Assembly: GCA_020633315.1 (NCBI GenBank)
Contig: JACKDV010000012.1
Span: 1-64,000, forward strand
Source: Myxococcales bacterium
GTDB lineage: Bacteria; Myxococcota_A; Polyangia; Nannocystales; Nannocystaceae
Reading direction: 5' to 3'
DNA length: 64,000 nucleotides
Below the pieces are notes generated by a model. That model worked only from the letters and a program-made list of their open reading frames with translations, ran no database searches and was not told the origin of the DNA. Within the stretch, counting starts at the first letter, position 1; every line of letters begins with the position of its first letter. The translations under genes and the position numbers were made by a program. Of this stretch, positions 8,309 to 16,491 are shown in pieces.

Positions 8309-8512
8309 AAGGATCTCGGCCCTTCGAGTGTCCGTGACCCCGCGCTCGGGCCATCGCAGGGGTAGGATCTCGTCCTCGTATGCGGCCACCCGCTCGCGCA
8401 GCTCGACGGCGATGAGCCACTCCAGCACGCGGGCCATGGCGCTGGTCTTGCCCAGCGCCCGATCCTCGATGACGCCCTTGGCCTTCCCCTCCAGCGATGA
8501 GCTGCTCTCGGC
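8309..8512 (-). pseudogene. Decayed third copy of the Rpn C-terminal domain
   Basis: The minus strand reads LEGKAKGVIEDRALGKTSAM, then ARVLEW...ELRERVAAYEDE and ..RWPERGVTD, alignable with ELLAKGRAEG...ARMLERLL...DELRERVAACKDE...QRWFDRAV of the two Rpn C-termini at 1556-2842. A segment around RGLEPTD is deleted and no start or N-terminal nuclease domain exists. It fills the gap between the cysteine synthase and SNF2 genes, about 4 kb outside the att site. Confidence 0.65.
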
Positions 8513-9442
8513 TCAGCCGCCAAGCCACCCCTTCGACAAGTAGCGGTCCATCCCATCGGGCAGGACGGCCACCACCGGCTCGTCCCCGCCGATGCGCTCC
8601 GCCACCCGCAGCGCCGCGACCACGGCCGTGCCGGCCGAGCCTCCGACGAACAGCCCCTCCTCGCGGATGAGCCTCCGGGTCATCGCGAAGGACTCCTCGT
8701 CCGAGACGGTCTCCGCCTCGTGCACCACCGAGCGATCGAGGTTGGTGGGCGCGACCGATCCCCCGATCCCCTCCACGGCATAGCGCCCGTCGGGACCCAG
8801 CTCCCCGGTGCGCACCCAGTGCGCCAGCACGGATCCCTCGGGATCGGCGAGCACGAGCCGCGCGCTCGATCCCCGCGCCGCCATGCATCGCCCCACTCCG
8901 GTCAGCGTGCCCCCCGTGCCCGCTCCCGCCACGAAGGCTGCCAGGCGCCCGTCCACCTGTTGCAGGATCTCGGGCCCGGTCCCGTGCTCGTGAGCGGCAA
9001 CGTTGACGGGGTTCTCGAATTGATCGGTCAGGAACCACCCGCGCTCTGCCGCCATGGCCCTCGCCACGTTCTGGAAATTGCGAGGATCGGAAGGCGGCGC
9101 GTCGTCGGTCACGATCACCTGGGCCCCCATCGCCGCGAGCGTGCGTCGCTTGTCCTCGGACATCTTCTGCGGCATCACGCAGACCAGCCGGTACCCATGG
9201 TGAGCCGCGACGAGGGCGAGCCCGATCCCGGTGTTGCCGGCGGTCGCCTCGATGAGCGTGGCGCCCGGCTCCAGCACGCCGCGCGCCCTCGCATCCTCCA
9301 CGATCGACACCGCGATCCGATCCTTGATGCTCCCGCTGGGGTTGAGGTGCTCGCACTTGACGAGCACCGGGGCGCCACGGCGGGGAATGTGTCGAAGCGG
9401 CAGGAGCGGCGTGTTCCCCACGGCATCGAGCAGGCTCGGCAT
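8513..9442 (-). CDS. PLP-dependent cysteine synthase / cystathionine beta-synthase family protein
   Basis: A 309-aa fold-type II PLP enzyme. The Schiff-base lysine is Lys40 in SGSIKDR; EATAGNTGIGLA binds substrate carboxylate, GAGTGGTLTG binds the PLP phosphate, and EGIGGSVAPTNLD is near the C-terminus. These features fit O-acetylserine sulfhydrylase or cystathionine beta-synthase (sulfide or homocysteine as thiol). The C-terminal CBS-pair regulatory domain of eukaryotic-type enzymes is absent. The motif LFVGGSAGTA is closer to cystathionine beta-synthases than to CysK. It stands alone; the flanking genes are not sulfur genes, so the exact substrate is undecided. Confidence 0.9.
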   Translation of the reverse strand: MPSLLDAVGNTPLLPLRHIPRRGAPVLVKCEHLNPSGSIKDRIAVSIVEDARARGVLEPGATLIEATAGNTGIGLALVAAHHGYRLVCVMPQKMSEDKRRTLAAMGAQVIVTDDAPPSDPRNFQNVARAMAAERGWFLTDQFENPVNVAAHEHGTGPEILQQVDGRLAAFVAGAGTGGTLTGVGRCMAARGSSARLVLADPEGSVLAHWVRTGELGPDGRYAVEGIGGSVAPTNLDRSVVHEAETVSDEESFAMTRRLIREEGLFVGGSAGTAVVAALRVAERIGGDEPVVAVLPDGMDRYLSKGWLGG

Positions 9443-9540
9443 GCCCGCTTCCTAGCACGGCCGACCACTCCCGAGCGGGGGGCGCTCCGTGAGCCCCGAT
9501 GCCACGCGACGACGGCGCTCGAGCGCGTCCCCGAGCCGAG

Positions 9541-10116
9541 CTACTGCTGCTTCTGATAGGTACCCACCAGCTCGCCGTGGCCGAGCACGTGTCCCTGCAT
9601 GGCCCGCTCGAGCTCGGCCTTGGTGGGCGCGTCGAGGTCGAGGGTGGTGTCGAGCGCGTAGAGCTTGTGGAAGTACCGGTGTCGCCCGCTCGGCGGGCAT
9701 GGGCCTCCGTAGCTCTGCTTGCCCCAGTCGTTCGTGCCGGTCTTGGCCCCGGCGGGAAGCGAGTCGGCTGCGTCGGCGGGCAGCGAGCCGAGGTCGGGAG
9801 GCAGGTCGAAGACCACCCAGTGCGTCCACACGCGCCGGGGGGCGTCGGGATCATCGACGACGAGGGCGAGGCTCCGCGTGCCCTCGGGGACCTCGGTCCA
9901 CGACAGCGGGGGCGAGAGGTCCTCTCCGTCGCAGGTGTGCTCGGGTGGGATGCTCCCACCGTCCTCGAAGGCAGCAGAGCTCAGCTTCATGGTCTCGGGT
10001 CCTTCGTCGAGGGGATCGGAGGCCTCGGGACCCATGGGACCCGTGCGGCACGACGCGAGCAGCCCGACCAGAACGAGCCCGCAGGGCCTCGTGTGGATCC
10101 CTCGCTTCCTCGACAT
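9541..10116 (-). CDS. YbhB/YbcL-family (PEBP-like) lipoprotein
   Basis: A 191-aa protein. The start at 10116 gives a clean lipoprotein signal (MSRKRGIHTRPCGLVLVGLL, lipobox LLASC). The mature part is a phosphatidylethanolamine-binding-like domain: signature DPDAP (VVDDPDAPRRVWTHWVVF), the ligand-pocket GPCPPSGRHRYFHKLYALD, and the C-terminal ELVGTYQK. Bacterial members are of unknown biochemical role although often called Raf-kinase-inhibitor-like. The lipid anchor puts this one at the membrane rather than in the cytoplasm. Confidence 0.92.
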   Translation of the reverse strand: MSRKRGIHTRPCGLVLVGLLASCRTGPMGPEASDPLDEGPETMKLSSAAFEDGGSIPPEHTCDGEDLSPPLSWTEVPEGTRSLALVVDDPDAPRRVWTHWVVFDLPPDLGSLPADAADSLPAGAKTGTNDWGKQSYGGPCPPSGRHRYFHKLYALDTTLDLDAPTKAELERAMQGHVLGHGELVGTYQKQQ

Positions 10117-10268
10117 CGTCCGTGCTCCTCGTTCCCATGTCCCACGCGCGCTCCAGGGAGGCCAGCGCAGTTGCTGCGGGGCCCGGAGGGGCACCGGCCT
10201 TCGACGAGCACATGCGCTGGCGGGGGGCGCCCCCCGGCCAGGGGGGGACTGCGCAGGTCGATCCTCCC

Positions 10269-10274
10269 TATCAT
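10269..10274 (+). promoter_or_regulatory. Candidate -10 box (leaderless type)
   Basis: TATCAT ends 8 nt before the ATG at 10283; no Shine-Dalgarno sequence is present. The same box and spacing precede the SDR gene at 22149. Confidence 0.35.
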
Positions 10275-10282
10275 GGATGGGT

Positions 10283-11287
10283 ATGTCGTCGGCGCTGAGC
10301 TACAACGAGAGCAGGAACTACTCCTCCGCCCAGATCGAGATGATCCAGGGCGTCGTGGGAGCCACCGCCGACGGTCGGTGGGGCCCCTCGACCGTCGATG
10401 CGGTGGAGCGGTGGCAGAAGGACCAGGGGCTGAGCGCGGACGGCAAGGTGGGGCCGCAGACGCTGGTGGCGATGTTCGTGCAGGCGCGCACGGCCGACCC
10501 GGGGCTGTGGCCGGTCGTGAACGTGGGCGCGTGGTCGGGGCAGAGCTCGCTCAACAACCCGAACGACGACGTGGCCTTCTGTGCGGCCCACGGGATCAAT
10601 CGGCTGTACGTGGTGGTCAACGATCACTCCACGTCGCGGTCGGCCCGTGACTTCGACACCTTCACGCGCAGCAAGATCGTCACCCTGAGCAAGGTGGCCC
10701 GGGACGCGGGAGTCGAGGTCCACCTGATGAGCTGGATCATGCCGCACGCGACCTACCTGAGGCAGGCGGCGGAGCAGCTGATCCCGCTGGTGGCCGACAC
10801 GGGAGCGCGCTCGCTGCAGTGGGACGCAGAGGAGCCGTGGACGCAGGCCGTGGACCCGCCCTCGTACGAAGAGGCGGCGCAGCAGGTGGCGAGGGAGCTC
10901 GCGAGCCTGACGGTGCCGATGGGCGTGACCGGGATCGGCTACACGCCGGCGGACAAGTTCGGGCCCCTGGCCGCGGTCTGCAAGACCCTGGTGCCGCAGT
11001 GCTACGCGACCAGCGGGGGGAGCCTCAAGCCCGAGTCGGCGGTGTCGAGCTGCGTGGACCGCTGGCGCAGCAAGGGCTTCGGCGGCGCGAGCCCGGCGTG
11101 GGAGATTGGCCTGGCGGCCTATCGCCAGGAGGGCATCGAGGGGCACACGGTGGCGTCGGCGATGACGGCCAGCCTCGACAACGCCCGCGCCTATCAATTC
11201 GACTCGGTCGTCTACTGGAGCCTGCGGCAGATCCGGGGCTCGGCCGAGGTGACCCAGGTGATCGGGTCGATCCGAAATCAGGGCTGA
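10283..11287 (+). CDS. Peptidoglycan-binding domain protein with glycoside-hydrolase-like TIM-barrel
   Basis: A 334-aa protein. Residues about 10-65 form a peptidoglycan-binding (PGB-1) three-helix domain (WGPSTVDAVERWQKDQGLSADGKVGPQTLVAMF). The remainder looks like a TIM-barrel of the glycoside-hydrolase/DUF1906 kind (NRLYVVVND, VHLMSWIMPH, SLQWDAEEPW, GVTGIGYTPADKF, VVYWSLRQI) with an acidic pair in WDAEEPW as a possible catalytic site. No signal peptide is seen, so it may be released by lysis or act as an endolysin-like enzyme. ATG at 10277 is an alternative start; 10283 is preferred because of the TATCAT box 8 nt upstream. Substrate is not predictable. Confidence 0.8.
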   Translation: MSSALSYNESRNYSSAQIEMIQGVVGATADGRWGPSTVDAVERWQKDQGLSADGKVGPQTLVAMFVQARTADPGLWPVVNVGAWSGQSSLNNPNDDVAFCAAHGINRLYVVVNDHSTSRSARDFDTFTRSKIVTLSKVARDAGVEVHLMSWIMPHATYLRQAAEQLIPLVADTGARSLQWDAEEPWTQAVDPPSYEEAAQQVARELASLTVPMGVTGIGYTPADKFGPLAAVCKTLVPQCYATSGGSLKPESAVSSCVDRWRSKGFGGASPAWEIGLAAYRQEGIEGHTVASAMTASLDNARAYQFDSVVYWSLRQIRGSAEVTQVIGSIRNQG

Positions 11288-11411
11288 CGCCCGCGGCGCC
11301 ATGCCCTGCGGGCATGGATTCGTGGCTGTGCGGTGACACACGCCTGGCTGCCTGGGCTCGAATCGGGGGCCGGGATTTGCACGCCGGCTCCACCCGTGCG
11401 ACTGACCGCCC

Positions 11412-12698
11412 GTGCGATTCGAAGACATGGGCCTGATCCCAGAGCTGGTGAAGGCCGTTCACGACGCGGGCTACCGCGAGCCCACGCCAATCCAGCGAGC
11501 CACGATCGGGCCCGCGCTCGCGCGCCGCGACATCGTCGGCTGCGCCCAGACCGGCACCGGCAAGACGGCGGCCTTCGCCCTGCCCACGCTGCAGCACATC
11601 GACGAGACGGCGGGCGACGACCCGCGGATCCGCACCCTGGTGCTGTCGCCCACCCGCGAGCTCGCGGCCCAGATCGGCGAGAGCTTCGCGAGCTACGGGC
11701 GCCACCTCGAGATCTGGCACGCGGTGATCTTCGGGGGCGTGAGCGACAAGCCGCAGGTGAAGGAGCTGCGTCGCGGCATCGACGTGCTGGTGGCCACGCC
11801 CGGGCGCCTGCTCGACCTGATGGGGCAGGGCCACGTGGACCTGGGAGCGGTCGACACCCTGGTGCTCGACGAGGCCGATCACATGCTCGACATGGGCTTC
11901 TTGCCCGACGTGCGGCGGATCATCGCGGCGCTGCCCAAGCGGCGGCAGAACCTGCTGTTCTCGGCGACCATGCCCCCGGAGATCCGGGCGCTGGCGGCCG
12001 AGCTGCTGCACGACCCGGTGGACGTGGCGGTGGCGGCCGTGGCCGCGCCGGCCGACAACGTGGACCAGCGCCTCTACTTCGTGGACAAGGCCGACAAGCG
12101 CAAGCTGCTGCTGCGGCTGGTCCGCGATCCGGCGATGTCGCGCTCGCTGGTGTTCAGCCGCACCAAGCACGGCGCCAACCGAGTGGCCCAGTTCCTCGAC
12201 AAGGGCGGGGTGCGCTCGGCGGCGATCCACGGCAACAAGTCCCAGGGGGCCCGCACCCGCGCCCTGGAGGCGTTCAAGCGGGGGGACATCTCGGTGCTGG
12301 TGGCCACCGACATCGCGGCCCGGGGCATCGACGTGGAGGGGGTGACCCACGTGATCAACTTCGACCTGCCCAACGTGCCCGAGACCTACGTGCACCGCAT
12401 CGGTCGCACCGCGCGAGCGGGAGCCTCGGGGGTGGCGATGTCGCTGTGCGACGACGAGGAGCGCGAGTACCTGGTGGACATCGAGCGCCTGGTGGGCCAG
12501 CACCTGCGGCGGGTGGAGGACCACGATTTCCCGCCCAGTTCCGCCCTGCCGCCGATGACCGATCTCGAGGGGCGACGCCGAGCTCCGCCCAAGCGACCCT
12601 CGGGCGGAGGCAAGGCGCAGGGCCGGCCAGCGGGTCGTGGGCAGCCGCGCGCGAAGGCTACCAGCGGCCGACGACGATCTGCCCGCCGATCGCGTTGA
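11412..12698 (+). CDS. DEAD-box ATP-dependent RNA helicase (RhlE-like)
   Basis: A 428-aa enzyme starting at GTG. All core motifs are visible: Q motif with PTPIQ (25-29), Walker A AQTGTGKT (45-52), PTREL (80-84), TPGR, DEAD (153-156), SAT, and in lobe two VATDIAARGID and HRIGRTAR. The C-terminal 50 residues are a basic Gly/Arg/Lys-rich tail for RNA binding. It unwinds RNA duplexes in ribosome assembly or mRNA decay; the short basic tail fits the RhlE group rather than DbpA or DeaD. The 3' end overlaps the convergent membrane-protein gene by 41 nt. Confidence 0.95.
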   Translation: MRFEDMGLIPELVKAVHDAGYREPTPIQRATIGPALARRDIVGCAQTGTGKTAAFALPTLQHIDETAGDDPRIRTLVLSPTRELAAQIGESFASYGRHLEIWHAVIFGGVSDKPQVKELRRGIDVLVATPGRLLDLMGQGHVDLGAVDTLVLDEADHMLDMGFLPDVRRIIAALPKRRQNLLFSATMPPEIRALAAELLHDPVDVAVAAVAAPADNVDQRLYFVDKADKRKLLLRLVRDPAMSRSLVFSRTKHGANRVAQFLDKGGVRSAAIHGNKSQGARTRALEAFKRGDISVLVATDIAARGIDVEGVTHVINFDLPNVPETYVHRIGRTARAGASGVAMSLCDDEEREYLVDIERLVGQHLRRVEDHDFPPSSALPPMTDLEGRRRAPPKRPSGGGKAQGRPAGRGQPRAKATSGRRRSARRSR

Positions 12699-13689
12699 CG
12701 AAGCGCTTGAAGCCTCGCACGGCCGCGAATTCGTAGGTGAGGCCGAGGCCGATGTAGAGCTTGTGGGGCAGGGGAATCTTGCCCACGAGCTTGAACGGCA
12801 TCGACAGGCCCTTGTCCTTCTGCAGGGTGTCGTCGGCGAAGCGCAGCCGCGAGAAGCCCACGCCGGCACCGACGGTGGAGAAGTAGTACTTGCCCCCGAA
12901 GGCGAACAGCGCGGCGACGTGACCGTAGTTGGCCTTGGTGCGGCCGTTGAGATCGTCGCGGAGCTTGGCGCCGAGCAGGCCGCCGGCCACGGCGTACATG
13001 CCGAAGCCCGGGCTGAGGTTGACGCCCAGGCCCCAGTCCATCGCATACGAGGCGTGCCCGGCGTTGAATGCCGTGGGCTCGCGGCCCCCGTCGCGCCAGT
13101 GGCTGTAGGTCGCGCCCTGCATGGTGAAGGCGCCCAGCAGCGCGTGCTCCCGCTTCTCGCGACGCTCCTTGCGGCGCTTCTGGCCGGCGCTGAGCTCCTC
13201 CTCGGCCGCCGGCTCCTCGGCTGCCGGCTCCTCGGCTGCGGGGGCGGGGTCGGTGGTCGCGGGGGACGGCGTGGTGGTGGTCGAGCCCGCGGCCGCCGGG
13301 GTCGCGGGGGAGGTCGAGGCGGCTGGAGCGGGAGCCGGGGCCGGAGCAGGATCCACCGGGGGGGGCGTGGGGGCCGGCGCAGGAGCGGGCTCGGTGGCCA
13401 TGCGCACGCCGGTGATGTTGGCCTTGGGCACGGACTGCACCCGCCCGTCGCCCATCACCAGCACCACCGACTGGCCGTCGGCGCGCAGCAGCTCTCCCGA
13501 GAGCGTGCCGCCGGACATCTCCACGATCACCTGCCGTCCCACGAGCGCGTCCCAGGTAGCATCGTCGACCGCGGGCGAGGTGGTGGCGACGGGAGCCGCA
13601 GCCGGCTGGGCATCGGCGATCGCCGGGCTGGCCAGCGCCATCGTCACCCCGAGCACGGCGAGGGCACGCCTGGGACCGAGCGAATGCAC
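12658..13689 (-). CDS. Secreted protein with Pro/Ala linker and outer-membrane beta-barrel-like C-terminus
   Basis: A 343-aa protein with a GTG start. It has a Sec signal peptide (ALAVLGVTMALASPAIADAQ), then a small beta domain about 40-95 (VGRQVIVEMSGGTLSGELL, Sm-like). A long Ala/Pro/Thr/Glu linker (100-170) with AAEEP repeats and a basic patch (GQKRRKERREKRE) follows. The C-terminal 160 residues alternate hydrophobic and polar residues with Gly/aromatics (GMYAVAGGLLGAKLRD, FGGKYYFSTVGAGVGFSRL, YIGLGLTYEF), typical of an outer-membrane beta-barrel. Function unknown; probably envelope. Confidence 0.8.
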   Translation of the reverse strand: MHSLGPRRALAVLGVTMALASPAIADAQPAAAPVATTSPAVDDATWDALVGRQVIVEMSGGTLSGELLRADGQSVVLVMGDGRVQSVPKANITGVRMATEPAPAPAPTPPPVDPAPAPAPAPAASTSPATPAAAGSTTTTPSPATTDPAPAAEEPAAEEPAAEEELSAGQKRRKERREKREHALLGAFTMQGATYSHWRDGGREPTAFNAGHASYAMDWGLGVNLSPGFGMYAVAGGLLGAKLRDDLNGRTKANYGHVAALFAFGGKYYFSTVGAGVGFSRLRFADDTLQKDKGLSMPFKLVGKIPLPHKLYIGLGLTYEFAAVRGFKRFVNAIGGQIVVGRW

Positions 13690-13763
13690 GCCCCGAGCAT
13701 GACGCGTGGCTCATGGAGCATACAAGGGCGGGGGGACGTACGGTCGCGGCAGACTCGCTCGCC

Positions 13764-13921
13764 ATGCGCAGGAGCGCGTCCCTGGTGGTCTCGTCGTTGC
13801 TGATGGCGTCGTGCGGGGCACGGGCGCGGTGGAGTACGCGCTGAGCCTACTCGATGCCGAGGGCCAGCCGATGGCGCCCGATCGCCCCGGCGTGATCCAC
13901 CTGCGGACCTGCGAGAGGTGA
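13764..13921 (+). pseudogene. Small lipoprotein, apparently frameshifted
   Basis: An ATG opens a clear lipoprotein signal (MRRSASLVVSSLLMASCG) that runs into a stop at 13842. In another frame the next bases encode GAVEYALSLLDAEGQPMAPDRPGVIHLRTCER and stop at 13921. Joining the two frames near 13818-13830 would give a ~50-aa lipoprotein. This is a broken gene or a base-call error. The rest of the 13690-14039 gap holds nothing else I can support. Confidence 0.35.
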
Positions 13922-14039
13922 GGGACCTCGCCGCCGAGCTCCCCGGGCCACCGATCCAAGCGTCCGACAAAGCGCTTGCTGGGCCGAGGGGCGGGGGCTA
14001 GATTCCCCCCGCGCCCGAGCCCGGGCGGCTCTTCAGCGC

Positions 14040-14112
14040 GGGGGATTAGCTCAGCTGGGAGAGCGTCGGCTTTGCAAGCCGAAAGTCACCGGTTCGATCC
14101 CGGTATCCTCCA
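14040..14112 (+). tRNA. tRNA-Ala(TGC)
   Basis: A canonical cloverleaf: acceptor GGGGGAT / ATCCTCC with the alanine identity pair G3:U70, D-arm GCTCAGCTGGGAGAGC, anticodon loop TTTGCAA (TGC), T-arm ACCGG TTCGATC CCGGT, discriminator A. CCA is not encoded (CCC follows). Confidence 0.97.
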
Positions 14113-14159
14113 CCCTCTGGGGCCCGTTTCCGGCGAGAACGGGGGCGGGCCCCGTCGCA

Positions 14160-14738
14160 TCAGGGGTAGGTGCAGCGCAGGAACGCGCCGTTGCCGAAGA
14201 TGTCGACGCAGTCCATGCCGTCGGGGCACATGCCCTCGGAGCAATCGAGGACGCAGCCCTGCGGCTGCATCGGCGGGCCCTCGCACACGGGGACCGCGTC
14301 GCCGCTGGTGGGGGCGGGGCACTCGCTCGCATCCATGCATTCGATGGAGCAGTAGTTGCCGCCGCCGAAGGGAGGCCAGCACACGTCGTAGGGCTCGGGG
14401 CACTCGGCCGCGTCCATGCACGGGGGGTAGGCCGGTCCCGGGGGCTCGCCGCTGGAGCTGCTGCCGCCGTCGCCCGTGCTGCTCCCGTCGGTGCCCGGGG
14501 CGGTCGTCGTCGCGCCGTCGTCGGTGCTCTCGTCCATGCCGGTGCTGCCCGTCGCTCCCACCGAGCCCGCGCTGGTCATCGTCATGGAGGTGTTGGTGGT
14601 GGCGCCGTCGCTGCCGGTGCTGCTGCCCGTGCCGGAGTCGTCCTCGCTCTCGCCACCCGCTCCGGTGGTGGGCGCGGGTCCACACGCCATGGTCAGCAGG
14701 ACGGCCGTCGCAAACGTTCCCATCGAGAATCTAGTCAT
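14160..14738 (-). CDS. Cys-rich lipoprotein with Ser/Thr/Gly linker
   Basis: A 192-aa protein starting MTRFSMGTFATAVLLTMACG, with a lipobox LTMAC. Residues 20-100 are a low-complexity linker of Gly, Ser, Thr and Asp, the style common in Nannocystales surface lipoproteins. The C-terminal ~95 residues contain regularly spaced cysteines (CMDAAECPEPYDVCW, CSIECMDASECPAP, CEGPP, CVLDCSEGMCPDGMDC), a small disulfide-rich module repeated about twice. Exported and lipid-anchored; function unknown. It lies just after tRNA-Ala on the opposite strand. Confidence 0.85.
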   Translation of the reverse strand: MTRFSMGTFATAVLLTMACGPAPTTGAGGESEDDSGTGSSTGSDGATTNTSMTMTSAGSVGATGSTGMDESTDDGATTTAPGTDGSSTGDGGSSSSGEPPGPAYPPCMDAAECPEPYDVCWPPFGGGNYCSIECMDASECPAPTSGDAVPVCEGPPMQPQGCVLDCSEGMCPDGMDCVDIFGNGAFLRCTYP

Positions 14739-14796
14739 GTGCAAGCTCCCCCCGCACGGTACCCATGGCGATCTGCGCGGACAACCACGCCGAGGC

Positions 14797-15276
14797 TCAC
14801 GAGGACGGACGGTCGAGCGGGGCGGGGGGCTCGGCCCCCTCCCGCGCCGGCGGGCCCCCCAGCAGCACCAGGCCCACCATCGCGAAGACGAGGCCGAGGG
14901 CCTTGCGCCCGTCCATGCCCTCGTGGAAGGCCCACAGCCCCACGGGCAGCAGCACCAGCGCGGTGGCGGCATTGGAGTAGAGCGCGGCCACGCCGAGATT
15001 CCAGCCGCTGCGATACGCGAGCAGGAAGCCGAGCTCGATGAGCACCACGCAGATCCCCAGGGCGTAGCTGGTGGGGCCCAGCCGGCGCATGGCGGGCACC
15101 AGGCCCTCGCCCCCGCCGAGCCAGGGCCAGAGCAGCAGCGAGAGCACCACCGCCACCACGTAGGTGCCCAGCAGGGTGGCGGCCGGGCTGGCGTCGGGGC
15201 GGATGCCCTTCTGACACAGGTGGTAGCCGACGTTGGCGACGATGGTCAGCGTGATGGCGAGCACGTGGATCGACAT
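14797..15276 (-). CDS. EamA/DMT-superfamily small membrane protein
   Basis: A 159-aa protein with five hydrophobic helices (IHVLAITLTIVANVGYHL, TYVVAVVLSLLLWPWL, GICVVLIELGFLLAYR, YSNAATALVLLPVGLWAF, ALGLVFAMVGLVLLGG). The last two with the intervening HEGMDGRKALG match one half of an EamA drug/metabolite transporter. Such half-length members must dimerise. The start is taken at MSIHVLAI; an in-frame ATG 24 nt upstream is possible. The substrate is unknown. The downstream gene (14160) is 58 nt away on the same strand. Confidence 0.8.
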   Translation of the reverse strand: MSIHVLAITLTIVANVGYHLCQKGIRPDASPAATLLGTYVVAVVLSLLLWPWLGGGEGLVPAMRRLGPTSYALGICVVLIELGFLLAYRSGWNLGVAALYSNAATALVLLPVGLWAFHEGMDGRKALGLVFAMVGLVLLGGPPAREGAEPPAPLDRPSS

Positions 15277-15307
15277 GGGCGAGCGCCCACTGTAGACCAT
15301 GCGTGCG

Positions 15308-16423
15308 CTAGGTCGGGGTGGGTCGCAGGCCCAGCCGCCGCAGCACCTCGTCGGCGATGGCCAGCGCGGCGGTGAGCCCGGGGCTCTCGATGCCGAAGAG
15401 GTTGCACAGGCCGGGGATCCCGTGGTCGGCGGGGCCGTCGATCACGAAGTCGGGCACGGGCTGGCCGGGGCCGTGGATCTTGGGGCGGATGCCCGCGTAG
15501 CTCGGTCGCAGGGCCTCGGGATCGAGCGCAGGGTAGTAGCGCTGGATCGCCTCGACGAAGGCGGGCGCGCGCGAGGGGTCGACCGCGTAGTCGATGCGAT
15601 CGACCCACTGCTGGTCGGGACCGAAGCGCACGCCCCCGGCCAGGTCGAGGGTGACGTGGATGCCGAGGGTGGCACCGTCGGGGATGGGGTAGACCAGGTG
15701 CGAGAAGGGCGGGGGACCGGCGAGGGTGAAGTAGCTGCCCTTGAGCAGCGCGCGGGGGGGCACCCGCTCCGCGGGCAGGCCGGCGATCGCCCCGGCCACC
15801 GCGTGGGCCCCCAGCCCGGCCGCGTTGACCAGCAGGGCGCACGAGAGCTCGAGGTCCCCGGCGCGCACCCGCAGCCGGCCGTCGTCGGCGGGGCACGCAT
15901 CCACGAAGGTGGTGTCGAGAGCGAGGACGGCCCCGTGGGCCTCGGCGTCGGCCAGCAGCGCGCGCATGAGGCCATGGGCGTCCACGATGCCGCTCACTGG
16001 GGACCACAGCCCGGCCGTCGCCCGCACCCGGGGCTCCATCGCTCGCACCTGGTGGCCGCTCAGGGGCTGCAGCTCGTCGACGCCGTTGGCCCGCGCTCGG
16101 GCGTGGAGCTCGGCGAGGGTGGGGTGCTGCTCGGGCGAGGTGGCCACGACGAGCTTGCCGAGGATCCGGTGATCGATGCCACGGTCTCGGCAGTAGCGGA
16201 CCAGGGCCCGGCGCCCCTCCACGCACAGCCGCGCCTTGAGGCTGCCCGGGGGGTAGTAGATGCCGGCGTGGATCACCTCGCTGTTGCGCGAGGAGGTGTG
16301 CTGGCCCGTGGCGCGCTCGCGCTCGATCACGACCACCTCGCGGCCGGCCAGCGCCAGGGCTCGTGCCACCGCGAGGCCCACCACCCCCGCGCCCACCACC
16401 ATCGCATCGAGCGCCTCGCTCAC
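15308..16423 (-). CDS. FAD-dependent oxidoreductase, L-2-hydroxyglutarate dehydrogenase-like
   Basis: A 371-aa DAO-superfamily flavoenzyme, GTG start. The N-terminal Rossmann motif MVVGAGVVGLAVARALA binds FAD adenosine; SSRNSEVIHAGIYYPPGSLKA is the diagnostic block of LhgO/L2HGDH proteins; LLVNAAGLGAHAVA and the C-terminal GIESPGLTAALAIADEV complete the FAD site. The likely reaction is oxidation of L-2-hydroxyglutarate (or a related 2-hydroxyacid) to the 2-keto acid, passing electrons to quinone. It is transcribed divergently from the kinase gene, with only 68 bp between them. Confidence 0.9.
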   Translation of the reverse strand: MSEALDAMVVGAGVVGLAVARALALAGREVVVIERERATGQHTSSRNSEVIHAGIYYPPGSLKARLCVEGRRALVRYCRDRGIDHRILGKLVVATSPEQHPTLAELHARARANGVDELQPLSGHQVRAMEPRVRATAGLWSPVSGIVDAHGLMRALLADAEAHGAVLALDTTFVDACPADDGRLRVRAGDLELSCALLVNAAGLGAHAVAGAIAGLPAERVPPRALLKGSYFTLAGPPPFSHLVYPIPDGATLGIHVTLDLAGGVRFGPDQQWVDRIDYAVDPSRAPAFVEAIQRYYPALDPEALRPSYAGIRPKIHGPGQPVPDFVIDGPADHGIPGLCNLFGIESPGLTAALAIADEVLRRLGLRPTPT

Positions 16424-16429
16424 GCCCCC

Positions 16430-16435
16430 AGCATA
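16430..16435 (-). promoter_or_regulatory. Candidate -10 box of the FAD oxidoreductase gene
   Basis: On the minus strand TATGCT is followed by GGGGGC and the GTG start, a 6-nt spacing that implies a leaderless or near-leaderless mRNA. Confidence 0.35.
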
Positions 16436-16491
16436 GCCTCGGTGGACGGCGGGCTCGCGTGGTATACCGGCGACGGGACGTTTCTTCGCGG

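Noticed and set aside
14051..14332. Minus-strand ORF ending GIEPVTFGLQSRRSPS
   Set aside because: Antisense of tRNA-Ala; the same type of database artefact.
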